DNA of 64,000 nt from Echinarachnius parma (GCA_037951105.1 JBAMJV010005485.1:1-64000), one strand, 5' to 3'. Counted from the stretch's first letter, positions 61,601 through 62,985 are shown. Program-made: numbers and translations. Notes: generated from the letters alone by a model not told the origin.

Positions 61601-62985
61601 TCTTGAGATAACGCGATCACGAGAACGGGACGTACAGACGGACAACCCGAAAACATAATGCCTCCGGCTACTTTGTTGCGGAGTCACCCCAGGTGACTTC
61701 TAAGAACAGGTTCTGTAGCATTGCTTTTCTCATTAGGGGATCACTTATGATGGCCACTAAAGGAATCTGGCTGCTATAGACAGGTGGGCACTAAGATAGG
61801 CAGGTTGGCTGCTATAGACCGGTGGCCACTAAGATAGGCAGGTTGGCTGCTATAGACAGGTGGCCACTAAGATAGGCAGGTTGGCTGCTATAGACAGGTG
61901 GTCACTAAGATAGGCAGGTTGGCTGTTATAGACAGGTGGTCACTAAGATAGGCTTGACTGTATAGGCAGGTTGGCTGCTATAGACAGGTGGCCACTAAGA
62001 TAGGCAGGTTGGCTGCTATAAACAGGTGGCCTCTAAGATAGGCAGGTTGGCTGCTATAGACAGGTGGTCACTAAGATAGGCAGGTTGGCTGCTATAGACA
62101 GGTGGCCACTAAGATAGGCTTGACTGTATAGGCAGGTTGGCTGCTATAGACAGGTGGCCACTAAGATAGGCAGGTTGGCTGCTATAGACAGGTGGCCACT
62201 GCTATAGACAGGTGGCCACTAAGATAGGCAGGTTGGCTGCTATAAACAGGTGGCCACTAAGATAGGCAGGTTGGCTGCTATAAACAGGTGGCCACTAAGA
62301 TAGGCAGGTTGGCTGCTATAGACAGGTGGTCACTAATATAGGCAGGTTGGCTGCTATAGACAGGTGGCCACTAAGATAGGCAGGTTGGCTGCTATAGACA
62401 GGTGGTCACTAAGATAGGCAGGTTGGCTGTTATAGACAGGTGGTTACTAAGATAGGCAGGTTGGCTGCTATAGACAGGTGGCCACTAAGATAGGCAGGTT
62501 GGCTGCTATAGACAGGTGGCCACTGCTATAGACAGGTGGCCACTAAGATAGGCAGGTTGGCTGCTATAAACAGGTGGCCACTAAGATAGGCAGGTTGGCT
62601 GCTATAGACAGGTGGCCACTAAGATAGGCAGGTTGGCTGCTATAGACAGGTGGTCACTAAGATAGGCAGGTTGGCTGCTATAGACAGGTGGTCACTAAGA
62701 TAGGCAGGTTGGCTGTTATAGACAGGTGGTCACTAAGATAGGCAGGTTGGCTGTTATAGACAGGTGGTTACTAAGATAGGCAGGTTGGCTGCTATAGACA
62801 GGTGGCCACTAAGATAGTTTTGACTGTATAAGCAGGTTGGCTGTTATAGACAGGTGGTCTAAGGTTTGACTTACCAAGTCTGAATCAATTCCATAGATGC
62901 AATGCCTTGTGTTGGAGTCATAGTCCTTCCTGGCTTTCTCTGCTCGGATGAAATCCATGATCTTGTGTTCTCCCTCACCAGGTGT
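11706..62985 (-). CDS. XRN1: 5'-3' exoribonuclease 1 (XRN1/Pacman), 27 exons, N-terminus outside window
   Basis: Cytoplasmic processive 5'-3' exoribonuclease that degrades decapped 5'-monophosphate mRNA in P-bodies. Translated minus-strand exons align collinearly with animal XRN1. Metal-binding motifs seen are GEGEHK and GIDSDL (exon 1) and VGNDF (exon 3). The second conserved block YYYNGLQSW/YYPHHYAPYISDL (exons 8-9) follows, then the Tudor/KOW/winged-helix/SH3-like core (exons 11-25), ending near RGYRMPPTAMINIS. Exons 1-25 give about 974 codons with every intron phase matching. All introns are GT-AG. The first exons (about 170 residues, including the first catalytic aspartates) lie right of the window. 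Exon 26 is a repeat-rich low-complexity tail with an in-frame TAA at 13567-13569; exon 27 is in phase if that stop is ignored. Introns carry many mobile elements and decayed exon copies. Gene identity is very secure; the C-terminal end is not. Confidence 0.95.
12240..13020. repeat. paired GC-rich direct repeats (ggcctcggcctcg)
   Basis: Two direct copies of about 150 bp (12240-12400 and 12862-13020) begin cagtcttggaggtc and consist of CpG-rich ggcctcgg / gactcggactcg units. They lie in the intron between exons 27 and 26. Between them is an AT-rich spacer with no gene. The spacing looks LTR-like, but no termini or coding region support that. Confidence 0.65.
13561..14859 (-). CDS. XRN1: XRN1 exon 26, 13-residue tandem repeat tail with in-frame TAA
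   Basis: Starts after acceptor taacAG with VKQTGPDTSGHTQIDEYFQN in phase 0. By my count it then runs through 27 units of T(R/S)G(A/D)QQRGWSDNQ (39 bp each), broken by three copies of (I/V)DE(Y/F)FQNRMARLGSPGAAQQ. Because units are multiples of three, several frames on both strands stay open (460-codon plus-strand ORF); only splice phase picks this one. The frame meets TAA at 13567-13569, then ATC AAG and donor GTAATG. Either the protein ends ...NQEAAN here, or the TAA is a nonsense allele or error and exon 27 is read in the same phase. Other XRN1s also have low-complexity tails, but I know no match for this repeat. Confidence 0.8.
14883..16117. mobile_element. copy 1 of the TGACCTTTGACCT dispersed repeat, split by a TA-flanked MITE
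   Basis: Starts gtagatggatcttcaactgt and carries the gtgacctttgccctcatgac / gtgacctttcatc block twice, with a MITE (15217-15988) between. Lacks the usual ggcggaggcat right end, so it is 3' truncated. Confidence 0.75.
15217..15988. mobile_element. Tc1/mariner-like MITE with TA duplication (772 bp)
   Basis: Inverted termini CCGTATTTACCAGCGTAATC and, at the right end, CCGTATTTACCGGCGCAATC (reverse), flanked by TA (15215-15216 and 15989-15990). The body is rich in gcggcg. No transposase. Family members at 59603-59957 and 63680-64000. Confidence 0.85.
16423..16559 (-). CDS. XRN1: XRN1 exon 25 (SH3-like domain end)
   Basis: 137 bp encoding ATVLDTLYDVVFDEEFEGAL, ELRCTGKRGYRMPPTAMINI, SFGQK, matching DVLFEVLFDEEFPGG...CSPGRGYRLPTSALVNLS. 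Acceptor tttccAG; donor GTTAGA is weak. Last exon with clear homology to other XRN1s. Confidence 0.94.
16711..16825 (-). pseudogene. near-complete echo of XRN1 exon 24
   Basis: Open frame reading NNPINESDAIYHLFDRIINI REGFAVPLGLHGVVTGTQI. In the aligned core, six of nine differences from exon 24 are third-position and silent. Both splice sites are lost. Confidence 0.87.
16905..17037 (-). CDS. XRN1: XRN1 exon 24 (SH3-like domain)
   Basis: 133 bp encoding PMNGMGNLIPDIDATYSLFD, RIINIREGFTVPLGLHGVVT, GIQT. Matches AEFCLFDRVVNVRENFSVPVGLRGTIIGIKG. Acceptor cctctAG, donor GTAAGT, phase 1. Confidence 0.95.
17552..17929. mobile_element. TTAA-flanked MITE, family B
   Basis: Inverted termini AGGGACTTAGTAACATTGT / ACAAAGTTACTAGATCCCT with TTAA at 17548-17551 and 17930-17933. 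The second TTAA is shared with the abutting family A fragment. Confidence 0.8.
18070..19075 (+). mobile_element. LINE endonuclease fragment (CR1/Jockey-like), decayed
   Basis: Plus-strand reading with frame changes and stops: GGGVFIAAKKDIILERED, HIGAYYRPHE, LLAGDFNLPG, TLDLVITNNPTLF, VVPGISDHDCPIV, then SLPWMTHKIKSLLNKR and a RFWKFIKH-like end. These are the EN domain and EN-RT linker of a non-LTR element. It lies antisense in the XRN1 intron between exons 24 and 23. Confidence 0.82.
19110..19159 (-). pseudogene. echo of XRN1 exon 23
   Basis: Shares the GTAAG donor and the 3' 40 bases of exon 23 plus its downstream intron. An internal deletion changes the reading frame and the acceptor AG is gone. 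Offset 106 bp. Confidence 0.8.
19216..19278 (-). CDS. XRN1: XRN1 exon 23
   Basis: 21 codons, VNKVPSKKTVKLPVRPHLLF R, matching VRVTVKPHLLYRP. Acceptor tttgcAG, donor GTAAGT, phase 0. A 106-bp shifted duplicate with the same donor follows at 19110-19159. Confidence 0.92.
19604..19700 (-). pseudogene. echo of XRN1 exon 22, 3' half
   Basis: Reads ASKGNNGSADLEAPLISFVH QIMD, matching CSKAPKGKIGAPYLEAPVISVIQEEVEK of exon 22. A frame change occurs near the CSK equivalent and no donor follows. Confidence 0.75.
20097..20304 (-). CDS. XRN1: XRN1 exon 22
   Basis: 208 bp, 69 codons after the shared one: FPAVVDFLNVKEFDENLYEE, EMFADVDYDIDGVMEWIKEQ, then APYLEAPVISVIQEEVEK, matching VFYEDDIWPG... to ...VEKIEEEVEKC. 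Acceptor tctcAG, donor GTATAC, phase 0. Its 5' half is echoed upstream and its 3' half downstream. Confidence 0.93.
20391..20490 (-). pseudogene. echo of XRN1 exon 22, 5' half
   Basis: After ccaAG reads YHAVARFLNGKGFNEDLYEE EMIAGADYNLDEDI then TGA. Aligns codon by codon to the first 33 residues of exon 22, 186 bp downstream of it in transcript direction. Confidence 0.85.
20600..21110 (+). mobile_element. LINE 3'-end fragment
   Basis: Readable ORF from 20765: MWCYRRLSQVSWQDRKTN, RKLKYFGHIIRRTEGIEK, GRGRPPTSWTDDIKRVSGEG. This is the standard C-terminal region after the RT of RTE-type LINEs. The preceding 150 bp shows matching residues in other frames (CNCILHCYLWML..LGHDKERQK). Antisense to XRN1. 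Confidence 0.82.
21220..21629. mobile_element. TTAA-flanked MITE, family A
   Basis: Same termini (AGGGGACCACC / GGTGGTACCCT) and TTAA flanks as 11024-11454. Internal sequence is about 85-90% alike by eye. Confidence 0.82.
22255..22416 (-). CDS. XRN1: XRN1 exon 21
   Basis: 162 bp encoding SSDEDSQGFRNNVGLNLKFN, KSEQEVPGFTRKNYQGRWVY, SLPLLDTLRDYFS. The NVGLNLKFN...EVPG(F/Y)T motif is diagnostic of XRN1. Acceptor ttttaAG, donor GTAAGT, phase 2. The 8.4-kb intron between exons 20 and 21 holds the large fold-back element. Confidence 0.95.
22620..22960. repeat. CTGCAG/GCCGCAGAC-rich degenerate array
   Basis: Roughly 20 diverged repeats of cttgccgcagac / ctgcagcagac with interspersed inverted copies, upstream (in transcript sense) of exon 21. 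The same words form the ends of the fold-back element that follows. Confidence 0.7.
23954..24170. mobile_element. 217-bp palindrome with ~85-bp arms
   Basis: Left arm aagtatgcggcagaaagaaa... and right arm ...tttctttctgccgcatactt pair with few mismatches. The arms are made of tatgccgcag / ctgcagac words. It has no counterpart in the right arm of the surrounding fold-back, so it looks like a later insertion. Confidence 0.75.
24608..25549. mobile_element. complete copy 2 of the TGACCTTTGACCT dispersed repeat
   Basis: Left end aactagatggatcttcgact with cgactgcgcgcagtcg hairpin and tgcctccgct. Right end acaacccgaaaacataatgc then ctccggcc...ggcggaggcat. The inside is about five 150-bp units, each with gtgaccttgacctttgacct and ccaagtttgaaattgatccg. 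The opposite arm of the fold-back (near 30000) has the empty site, which fixes these limits. Confidence 0.85.
25863..26600. repeat. ~177-bp satellite, about 4 units, with GTTGCTAGGCAAC palindromes
   Basis: Units contain ttgcctagcaacaacatttt, acctagcaacaacatatttt, gggtactcggataacaatga and atggataccattatg. Part of the left fold-back arm. Confidence 0.88.
26850..28560. other. fold-back spacer, no gene recognised
   Basis: AT-rich sequence between the two arms. ORFs are short and unconserved; no transposase motif was seen. Confidence 0.55.
28600..29690. repeat. ~177-bp satellite, about 6 inverted units
   Basis: Inverted counterpart of 25863-26600: repeated gttgttgctaggtaaaatgt, tgttgctaggcaacataatg and gtgtaccatcattgttatcc. 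It has more units than the left arm, so the arms have expanded unequally. Confidence 0.88.
30853..30974 (-). CDS. XRN1: XRN1 exon 20
   Basis: 122 bp encoding SDLMQYPYLEGYKLAERLGM then SSQQIGRITGTVLVIAGPRP, matching the YVLASRLGVSGYLVSRFTGSIFIGRG region. Acceptor tcttAG, donor GTAAGT, phase 2. Confidence 0.92.
31021..31058 (-). pseudogene. echo of XRN1 exon 20 (first codons)
   Basis: Acceptor tctcAG then SHFMQYFESYMVA, matching SDLMQYPYLEGYKLA; the upstream intron is copied too. Shift is 84 bp. Confidence 0.8.
31412..31426. repeat. left target-site duplication of the Penelope unit
   Basis: cattcatcatcacta, repeated exactly at 35150-35164 on the other side of the paired Penelope copies. Confidence 0.8.
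31511..31554 (-). ncRNA. hammerhead-ribozyme-like motif in Penelope end (minus copy)
   Basis: Reads attgc CAGATGA aggct...agcc GAAAC GTC gcaat: stem I attgc/gcaat, stem II ggct/agcc, then GAAA and GTC. The core expected for an active hammerhead is CUGAUGA, so position U4 is A here. Penelope-like elements are known to carry hammerheads in their terminal repeats. Confidence 0.55.
31536..32810 (-). CDS. Penelope-like RT C-terminal part plus GIY-YIG endonuclease
   Basis: 424 codons in frame with the previous ORF apart from the inserted TAA. FMESFEEQAL, WKRYVDDTFIVTH (catalytic DD), SRIAFLDTLVHRD, VYRKPTHTDQYLAY, then the GIY-YIG nuclease GVVYKIPCGTCDKVYIGETG RPVGERMTEHRRDVR. A proline/alanine-rich tail follows. 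Uninterrupted over its length. Confidence 0.93.
   Translation of the reverse strand: MFMESFEEQALETCPPDCAPRIWKRYVDDTFIVTHRSAADRLFTHMNAQQPSIRFTMEMENDSRIAFLDTLVHRDTDGILTTTVYRKPTHTDQYLAYDSHHPQSVKRGVVKCLYDRASRIVTKPQCTAAEKQHIASALVSNGYPRSFLNRIAKKKNVPAEEPAQYKSTVVLPFVDSISRQLRRHLEKHSIRTVFRSDTTLRNQLVRPKDPALPDRRDGVVYKIPCGTCDKVYIGETGRPVGERMTEHRRDVRLRRTDNSAVTEHAWDSDHPPNWDEVRCIAHDKHWYTRRVKEAIQIRLHPNNINRDNGIDIPEEWLPTIRRHTPPAATTSSDRNADCHVLPATSVFSPVAPAVTAPAPSDHGGSCHALPAKSAFPPAATGGDWPAAPANGSAASEPNDTAQKPRRRYITRSQRSAQSTLPDEG
32811..33641 (-). CDS. Penelope-like reverse transcriptase, N-terminal part
   Basis: 276 codons. RT motifs typical of Penelope elements: MILPADKGCASVVLDTDTY, PPRIYGLPKIHKPEIPLRPI, VSCVNSFAYNTSKFLADIL, MISFDVVSLFTNVP (motif A aspartate) and AAMGSPVSAVIAN. 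An extra TAA codon directly after VIAN separates it from the next ORF, and further N-terminal coding (WVVNLSARKL region, 33499-33790) is in another frame. Broken copy. Confidence 0.92.
   Translation of the reverse strand: MLRLNRLSVALMPKPSAPYAGRSMRSSPQPKPNVTPGMRKALKSLKDDSSVMILPADKGCASVVLDTDTYRAKISDLHDSGPYRAIPKDPTERLSRKLSTILRGFHKNGEIDDSMYRRLKPSQKQPPRIYGLPKIHKPEIPLRPIVSCVNSFAYNTSKFLADILSPLIGSNGHAVRNSASFVDFLRSETIQDHEVMISFDVVSLFTNVPIEAACRVALQRLESDAGLSDRTKLSPAQVAELLKFVLQSTYFMYNGDFYEQREGAAMGSPVSAVIAN
33778..35075 (+). CDS. second Penelope-like copy, 5'-truncated, one frameshift
   Basis: Starts at the ANLFMESFEEQ position of the RT and continues through YVDDTF and the GIY-YIG motif nearly identically to the minus copy. 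Near 34670 a small indel (HWYTQRKRFKF versus HWYTRRVKEAIQ) moves the remainder into the next frame, which is open to 35075. It lacks RT motifs before the catalytic YVDD, so it cannot act alone. Confidence 0.9.
35057..35100 (+). ncRNA. hammerhead-ribozyme-like motif in Penelope end (plus copy)
   Basis: Same 44-base motif as in the minus copy, with the same CAGATGA core. Stem I 35057-35061 with 35096-35100; GTC at 35093-35095. Confidence 0.55.
35150..35164. repeat. right target-site duplication of the Penelope unit
   Basis: cattcatcatcacta, identical to 31412-31426. Confidence 0.8.
35793..35879 (-). CDS. XRN1: XRN1 exon 19
   Basis: 29 codons, VERTEKDRVQVMFSTPNEPN then LDYIKANQN, matching GRIRVIFSIPCEPNLDALIQNQH. 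Acceptor ttatcAG, donor GTAAGA. It is the first exon downstream of the Penelope insertion's intron when reading from higher coordinates to lower. Confidence 0.93.
35971..35995 (-). pseudogene. echo of XRN1 exon 19 (first codons) plus intron
   Basis: Acceptor gatcAG followed by VVSTEKVRE, matching VERTEKDRV, with about 35 bp of copied upstream intron (catatccaatatta shared). Located 116 bp upstream of exon 19. Confidence 0.75.
36244..36866. mobile_element. MITE with ~57-bp termini and cttgcttagggtatc repeats
   Basis: Terminal inverted sequence gaagccccggggggtctgtc...gtatcatgcgtgaccaag (left) and its complement at 36806-36866. The inside is about ten short repeats of cttgcttagggtatcaaaaa / aggggtttacaaaa. 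Confidence 0.78.
37139..37242 (-). pseudogene. near-complete echo of XRN1 exon 18
   Basis: Open frame reading FKTLDDLYPGNAACFMLGMP YYGCQGN. The donor (AAG|GT in the real exon) is AACAAA here, and no AG precedes the start, so it cannot be spliced as it stands. At TLDDL and PYYGC it is closer to vertebrate XRN1 than the working exon. Confidence 0.85.
37329..37442 (-). CDS. XRN1: XRN1 exon 18
   Basis: 38 codons, DLAGFDSSFQEFKTLEEIYP then VDAPCFMLGMPHYGCQGK, matching IKTLDDLFP...FMLGTPYYGCTGE. Phase 0 both ends; acceptor ccatAG, donor GTATGT. An almost complete echo lies at 37139-37242. Confidence 0.94.
37618..38060. mobile_element. element starting cagggtgtcccag with internal hairpin
   Basis: Left end cagggtgtcccagaaagaat is a motif common at ends of animal DNA elements. 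An inverted repeat of about 60 bp (37836-37905 with 37941-37999; cattctcgccccacgg / ccgtggggcgagaatg) forms a large hairpin. The right end was not found. No coding region supported. Confidence 0.55.
38769..40925. mobile_element. 2.2-kb non-autonomous element, GGGCNAGTCCAAG termini
   Basis: Inverted termini GGGCTAGTCCAAGATAACG and GGGCAAGTCCAAGGTAATG (reverse), flanked by atat on both sides. It contains at least six copies of tacgtatgggac in both orientations and a nested TTAA MITE (39467-40015). No transposase ORF. Confidence 0.75.
39467..40015. mobile_element. TTAA-type MITE, family C (nested)
   Basis: Left terminus AGGGATAGTCGAGTTCTGGTA-like; the right terminus aactcaactatctct is diverged. 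The body is a reverse-complement relative of 44587-45140 throughout, including cctggggccccag. Confidence 0.8.
41014..41466. mobile_element. MITE with CCCAGGTCGAAAAA termini and ccagttgaaacc repeats
   Basis: Left cccaggtcgaaaaaacagtt and right aactgtttttcgacctgggg are inverted. The interior is dominated by ccagttgaaacc / actggttt words (more than 15). It interrupts the ccaagtttggtcag part of the surrounding repeat. Confidence 0.75.
42047..42170 (-). repeat. two extra copies of XRN1 exon 17 3' end plus donor
   Basis: The last part of exon 17 (APVPYAYQVTIK) and its splice donor recur twice, with donors at 42131-42132 and 42045-42046 (both GTAAAC; the working one is GTAAGC at 42212-42213). Spacing is 81 and 86 bp. 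The frame remains open from exon 17 through the second unit. A minisatellite built on an exon-intron junction. Confidence 0.85.
42214..42301 (-). CDS. XRN1: XRN1 exon 17
   Basis: 88 bp encoding YVCCHSGNVTLEKQWTIAPV then PYAYQVTIK, matching EVRLEKQWSKQVVPFVYQTIVK. Acceptor ttttcAG, donor GTAAGC, phase 0. Its 3' end plus donor is repeated twice more downstream with about 81-86 bp spacing. Confidence 0.94.
42838..42912 (-). CDS. XRN1: XRN1 exon 16
   Basis: 75 bp encoding YMRKKGIDIGDTKILLYVCP then LLGR, matching YLRRKGI...VYAQLLTGRKY. Acceptor tatacAG, donor GTAGGG, phase 2. Confidence 0.93.
43310..43437. mobile_element. fragment of MITE family C
   Basis: Shares ataactgttagtttgtaatgt, tgcaggttttgg and actacccctttaa with the end of 44587-45140. 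Truncated. Confidence 0.6.
43556..44000. repeat. 56-bp tandem repeat, about 8 units
   Basis: Unit cttctgactattcaagcaat gtaaagggcttcaagggaac gtcccccaatatatta with very few differences between units, suggesting recent expansion. It ends directly beside a tRNA-like segment. Confidence 0.92.
44007..44082 (+). ncRNA. tRNA-like segment (SINE head or tRNA pseudogene)
   Basis: Contains a box A-like tggcttgatggtt and a box B-like ggtttgattcc with a T-stem ctgg/ccag. The anticodon loop ctagcaa would read AGC. The acceptor stem is imperfect and there is no CCA, so probably a tRNA-derived repeat rather than a working tRNA. Confidence 0.45.
44122..44232 (-). CDS. XRN1: XRN1 exon 15
   Basis: 111 bp encoding YKMVEDYCSVKGSKQEMSWD then RVDPEEWKRDCQLTRD, the variable stretch before YLRRKGI. 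Acceptor ttgctAG, donor GTAAGT, phase 2. Confidence 0.88.
44587..45140. mobile_element. TTAA-flanked MITE, family C (complete, 554 bp)
   Basis: Perfect termini AGGGATAGTTGAGTT / AACTCAACTATCCCT with TTAA at 44583-44586 and 45141-45144. Copies at 39467-40015 (inverted), 59073-59335 and 43310-43437. Confidence 0.85.
45172..45335. repeat. diverged relative of the 57.3-57.8 kb palindrome
   Basis: Shares gagtcctgagaagggctgtt, ggctcaacgttttaa and caggttgact with that element. One-armed and decayed. Confidence 0.55.
45862..46478. mobile_element. MITE with ~80-bp inverted termini
   Basis: Left aaaccctcacaagcagttcc gcaattcaagtttgagcg... and right ...cgctcaaacttgaattgcgg aactttttgtgagggttt, continuing to attaccgttcatga. 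Target duplication unclear. Preceded by two direct copies of gagcgagacgtatacaactg (45790-45860). Confidence 0.82.
46480..47550. other. no gene recognised; contains an ATC microsatellite
   Basis: 46919-46990 is an atc/atcact trinucleotide run. The rest is AT-rich intron between exons 15 and 14. Confidence 0.6.
47556..47659 (-). CDS. XRN1: XRN1 exon 14
   Basis: 104 bp encoding NVYDIAKQLLGKIVYAEWPH then LKEVKVVDVSDGKI, matching SVFVNWPHLEEARVVAVSDG. Acceptor gttcAG, donor GTAAGC, phase 2. Confidence 0.94.
47885..47911 (-). pseudogene. echo of XRN1 exon 14 (middle piece)
   Basis: 27 bp matching the HLKEVK part of exon 14 (plus-strand taacctccttgagatga), upstream of the exon. Short fragment. Confidence 0.5.
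48159..48251 (-). CDS. XRN1: XRN1 exon 13
   Basis: 31 codons, SEVRNDEVKVFQGLSRGDNM then IIIVNPADPDP, matching VQVFQQSSRGENMMLEI of vertebrate XRN1. Phase 0 both ends; acceptor tgtacAG, donor GTAAGT. Confidence 0.93.
48379..48401 (-). pseudogene. echo of XRN1 exon 13 (3' piece)
   Basis: 23 bp reading VNPADPN, matching the end of exon 13 about 217 bp upstream of it. Short, but the match is contiguous. Confidence 0.55.
48418..48544 (-). CDS. XRN1: XRN1 exon 12
   Basis: 127 bp encoding CELVNKDTFQIDISCIKKGL, LEGVRLGVYFPRFPTLYHLN, FE. The FPTL(K/Y)H stretch is the XRN1 landmark. Acceptor tttgcAG, donor GTAATG. A copy keeping about 24 codons in frame sits 177 bp upstream. Confidence 0.92.
48645..48721 (-). 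pseudogene. echo of XRN1 exon 12
   Basis: After acceptor tttgcAG the first codons are disrupted, then LVKKDAFHFDISRQKKGLLE GVRL is in frame, followed by TAG. Divergence from exon 12 is moderate; the donor half is missing. Confidence 0.8.
48784..48921. mobile_element. copy 4 of the TGACCTTTGACCT repeat (right end only)
   Basis: Carries gtggcctttgaccccatgac, gagaacgggacgtacgta and acaacccgaaaacataatgc to gcggaggcat. 5' truncated. Confidence 0.75.
49005..49174 (-). CDS. XRN1: XRN1 exon 11
   Basis: 56 codons plus two bases: DRLLAAMRTYDHKLTPEEKA, WNKHGPHILYTTDTSNPHTY, ending MDIRNCIA. Joins exon 10 as FIDE/DRLLAAM, as in other XRN1s. Acceptor tttgcAG, donor GTAAGA, phase 2. Confidence 0.92.
49431..49487 (-). 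pseudogene. echo of XRN1 exon 10 carrying the lost loop
   Basis: Begins after an AG with DLNGK and ends with a copy of MV(I)IPFI(K)E. A base is missing in the loop and a tryptophan codon reads TAG. It preserves the loop-bearing version of the exon found in vertebrate XRN1, which the working exon 10 lacks. Confidence 0.7.
49584..49618 (-). pseudogene. second echo of XRN1 exon 10 loop
   Basis: 35 bp reading YDLNGKLHAWE between a TTAG acceptor and a GTTAGG donor-like site, in the intron between exons 10 and 11. Its length (not a multiple of 3) would shift the frame if spliced in, so it is scored as a relic. Confidence 0.6.
49725..49811 (-). CDS. XRN1: XRN1 exon 10
   Basis: 29 codons, PLMLDDTSPIAEYYKHDLDG then MVLIPFIDE. 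Phase 0 both ends; acceptor tcatAG, donor GTAGGA. Compared with vertebrate XRN1 it lacks a short loop between DL(N/D)G and VLIPFIDE. Decayed copies downstream (49431-49487, 49584-49618) still contain that loop. Confidence 0.92.
50042..50198 (-). CDS. XRN1: XRN1 exon 9 (second conserved block)
   Basis: 157 bp encoding YYPHHYAPYISDLKDFSDL, then GEPFLPFEQLMAILPPASK and ending EAFW. Very close to animal XRN1 (YAPFLSDI, PFEQLLAVLPAASK as I recall them). Acceptor tgtccAG, donor GTGAGA. The acceptor side is copied at 50342-50367. Confidence 0.95.
50342..50367 (-). pseudogene. echo of XRN1 exon 9 (first codons) plus flanking intron
   Basis: Repeats the exon 9 acceptor region and about 26 exon bases (YYPHHYAP-like), with about 60 bp of upstream intron, 169 bp away. 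No donor follows. Confidence 0.75.
50498..51340. mobile_element. copy 5 of the TGACCTTTGACCT repeat
   Basis: Left part begins atatcaagcccaaattaaca (terminal hairpin missing). Five units with gtgaccttgacctttgacct or variants. Right end acaacccgaaaacataatgc..ctccggcc...ggcggagg. Confidence 0.82.
51350..52330. repeat. no gene; gccccc-rich and tandem tgacctttgacccc segments
   Basis: 51345-51560 has repeated agcccc(g/c)aaa words. 51690-51920 holds two direct copies of a unit of about 130 bp (ccagaatatcatgga...gggcacctaccaatca). Intronic. Confidence 0.55.
52339..52428 (-). CDS. XRN1: XRN1 exon 8 (second conserved block)
   Basis: 90 bp encoding AQRFQIVSDYIHAIQWILEY followed by YYNGLQSWR, the hallmark start of conserved region 2. 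Acceptor ttaccAG, donor GTAAGT, phase 2; the TGG tryptophan codon is split with exon 9. Confidence 0.95.
52512..52612. mobile_element. left end of a piggyBac-like MITE plus 30+ C tract
   Basis: ttaaccctaaccaagccggg then ttattttgg resembles the left end of 9481-10320. An uninterrupted C run (about 52571-52605) follows, then cgagatctcgg. No right end found. Confidence 0.6.
52620..53690. other. no gene recognised
   Basis: Intron between exons 8 and 7. ORFs at 52982-53347 and 53381-53569 show no recognisable domain. Confidence 0.5.
53700..54060. repeat. (AAT)n plus dispersed repeat tatatagcgcataacac
   Basis: A microsatellite followed by acagtttttatatagcgcat ... gcacgtccctatgcgctt and gtacccatttatactcctgg. 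This style of sequence is a common dispersed repeat in marine invertebrates (family name unknown to me). Confidence 0.5.
54133..54208 (-). CDS. XRN1: XRN1 exon 7
   Basis: 76 bp encoding (D)PKKIAFRMLKRYYYDDMMEF, matching the FRQYKRTYY region of XRN1. Acceptor gttacAG, donor GTATGA, phase 2. Confidence 0.92.
54244..54311. other. perfect 24-bp stem, 20-base loop hairpin
   Basis: Arms 54244-54267 and 54288-54311 (ataatatctattttaaactt + ttga) are exact reverse complements. AT-rich, in the intron upstream of exon 7. Confidence 0.85.
54662..55078. mobile_element. diverged MITE family A copy
   Basis: aggggatcaccaagcaaaga start and ttttggggtattggttctct end, with tgggttgtgtaattcataaa inside, as in 11024-11454. 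Confidence 0.7.
55188..55272 (-). CDS. XRN1: XRN1 exon 6 (acidic linker)
   Basis: 28 codons plus one base: MPGFMDEAGIENKDIDEDSS, then glutamate-rich to EDKD. Corresponds to the acidic linker of animal XRN1. Acceptor gtttcAG, donor GTATTA, phase 1, which joins correctly to exon 7. Confidence 0.88.
56923..57051 (-). CDS. XRN1: XRN1 exon 5
   Basis: 43 codons, FDYDNFDSKDIDLSFLEGKQ followed by a charged stretch ending AIREKLQEK. Phase 0 both ends; acceptor ctctccAG, donor GTTGGT (weak). It lies in the variable linker between the two conserved XRN1 blocks. Confidence 0.88.
57231..57298 (-). CDS. XRN1: XRN1 exon 4
   Basis: 68 bp encoding YLNGGGLLNLPRFEIFMKK, matching the LNLPRFE stretch of XRN1. 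Acceptor ttttgcAG, donor GTAAGAA. A near-perfect palindromic element starts about 30 bp upstream of the acceptor. Confidence 0.93.
57329..57786. mobile_element. near-perfect palindromic element with agtcctagaaaggact units
   Basis: Arms of about 200 bp (left ataatacgtgtggtttgcgg, right its complement) differ at very few positions over the outer 150 bp. Each arm holds five units of the 22-bp agtcctagaaaggactgttg + gt, themselves hairpins. The centre is gttgactatcctgacgacgg + atagtcaac. Adjacent to the exon 4 acceptor. Confidence 0.88.
57828..58065. mobile_element. MITE with ~45-bp termini (ctactcgaagttcaaaggtc)
   Basis: Left tatagagtccatttaaaaaa..ctactcgaagttcaaaggtc and right gacctttgaacttcgagtac..tgatacactctgtata are inverted. 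238 bp; no coding. Confidence 0.78.
58374..58753. mobile_element. MITE family A, inverted copy
   Basis: tgggtacgaccatccaaaaa ... ttgcatggtggtcc; reverse complement of family A. TTAA at the left side (58370-58373). Confidence 0.75.
58820..58985 (-). CDS. XRN1: XRN1 exon 3 (VGNDF catalytic aspartate)
   Basis: 55 codons plus one base. Contains SLIDDWVLLVCLVGNDFVP, the conserved motif whose GND aspartate is a metal ligand, then LPDLHI and PLLYKTYVEVLPSLG. Acceptor cttacAG, donor GTAGGT, phase 1. Confidence 0.95.
59073..59335. mobile_element. MITE family C, 3'-truncated
   Basis: ttaaagggatagttgagcat start, then aaaacctgcaccattacggt and agttataactt as in 44587-45140 (inverted order). Confidence 0.7.
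59603..59957. mobile_element. TA-flanked Tc1/mariner-like MITE (355 bp)
   Basis: Termini CCGTATTTGCTGGTGTATTA and CCGTATTTGCGGGTGTATTT (reverse), TA on each side (59601-59602, 59958-59959). Same family as 15217-15988. Confidence 0.82.
60107..60265 (-). CDS. XRN1: XRN1 exon 2
   Basis: 53 codons, ILLGLISHEPHF to LALEFATLK, matching the conserved SHE(P/A)HFSLLRE stretch of the nuclease domain. Acceptor ttttcAG, donor GTGAGT. A truncated copy of its first half lies 153 bp upstream (60350-60418). Confidence 0.95.
60350..60418 (-). pseudogene. echo of XRN1 exon 2 (5' half)
   Basis: Acceptor ttttttAG then IMLSLISHEPHFSVLQEERK LER, clearly exon 2 residues 1-23 with several changes. The frame stays open through to exon 2 itself but no donor follows. 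Same strand, 153 bp upstream of the working acceptor. Confidence 0.85.
60790..61683. mobile_element. copy 6 of the TGACCTTTGACCT repeat with a nested palindromic insert
   Basis: Left actagatggatctttgactg, right acaacccgaaaacataatgc..gcggag. Insert 61045-61303 has ends acaaatgatgacaaacgcgg / acgtttgatggtcatttgt and ggtaccccggggtacc palindromes. Confidence 0.78.
61725..62866. repeat. 39-bp satellite array, about 28 units
   Basis: Unit ctaagataggcaggttggct gctatagacaggtggccac with higher-order variants (an extra ggtggccactgctatagaca twice, and gcttgactgtata spacers). It ends 8 bp before the exon 1 donor. Confidence 0.93.
62875..62985 (-). CDS. XRN1: XRN1 exon 1 of those visible (catalytic GEGEHK/GIDSDL)
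   Basis: 37 codons beginning TPGEGEHKIMDFIR and ending YGIDSDL. Acceptor tgtacAG and donor GTAAGTC are clear. It carries the two glutamates of GEGEHK and the two aspartates of GIDSDL that coordinate the catalytic metals in XRN1. Phase 0 at both ends. Its donor lies a few bases from the end of a 39-bp satellite array. Confidence 0.95.
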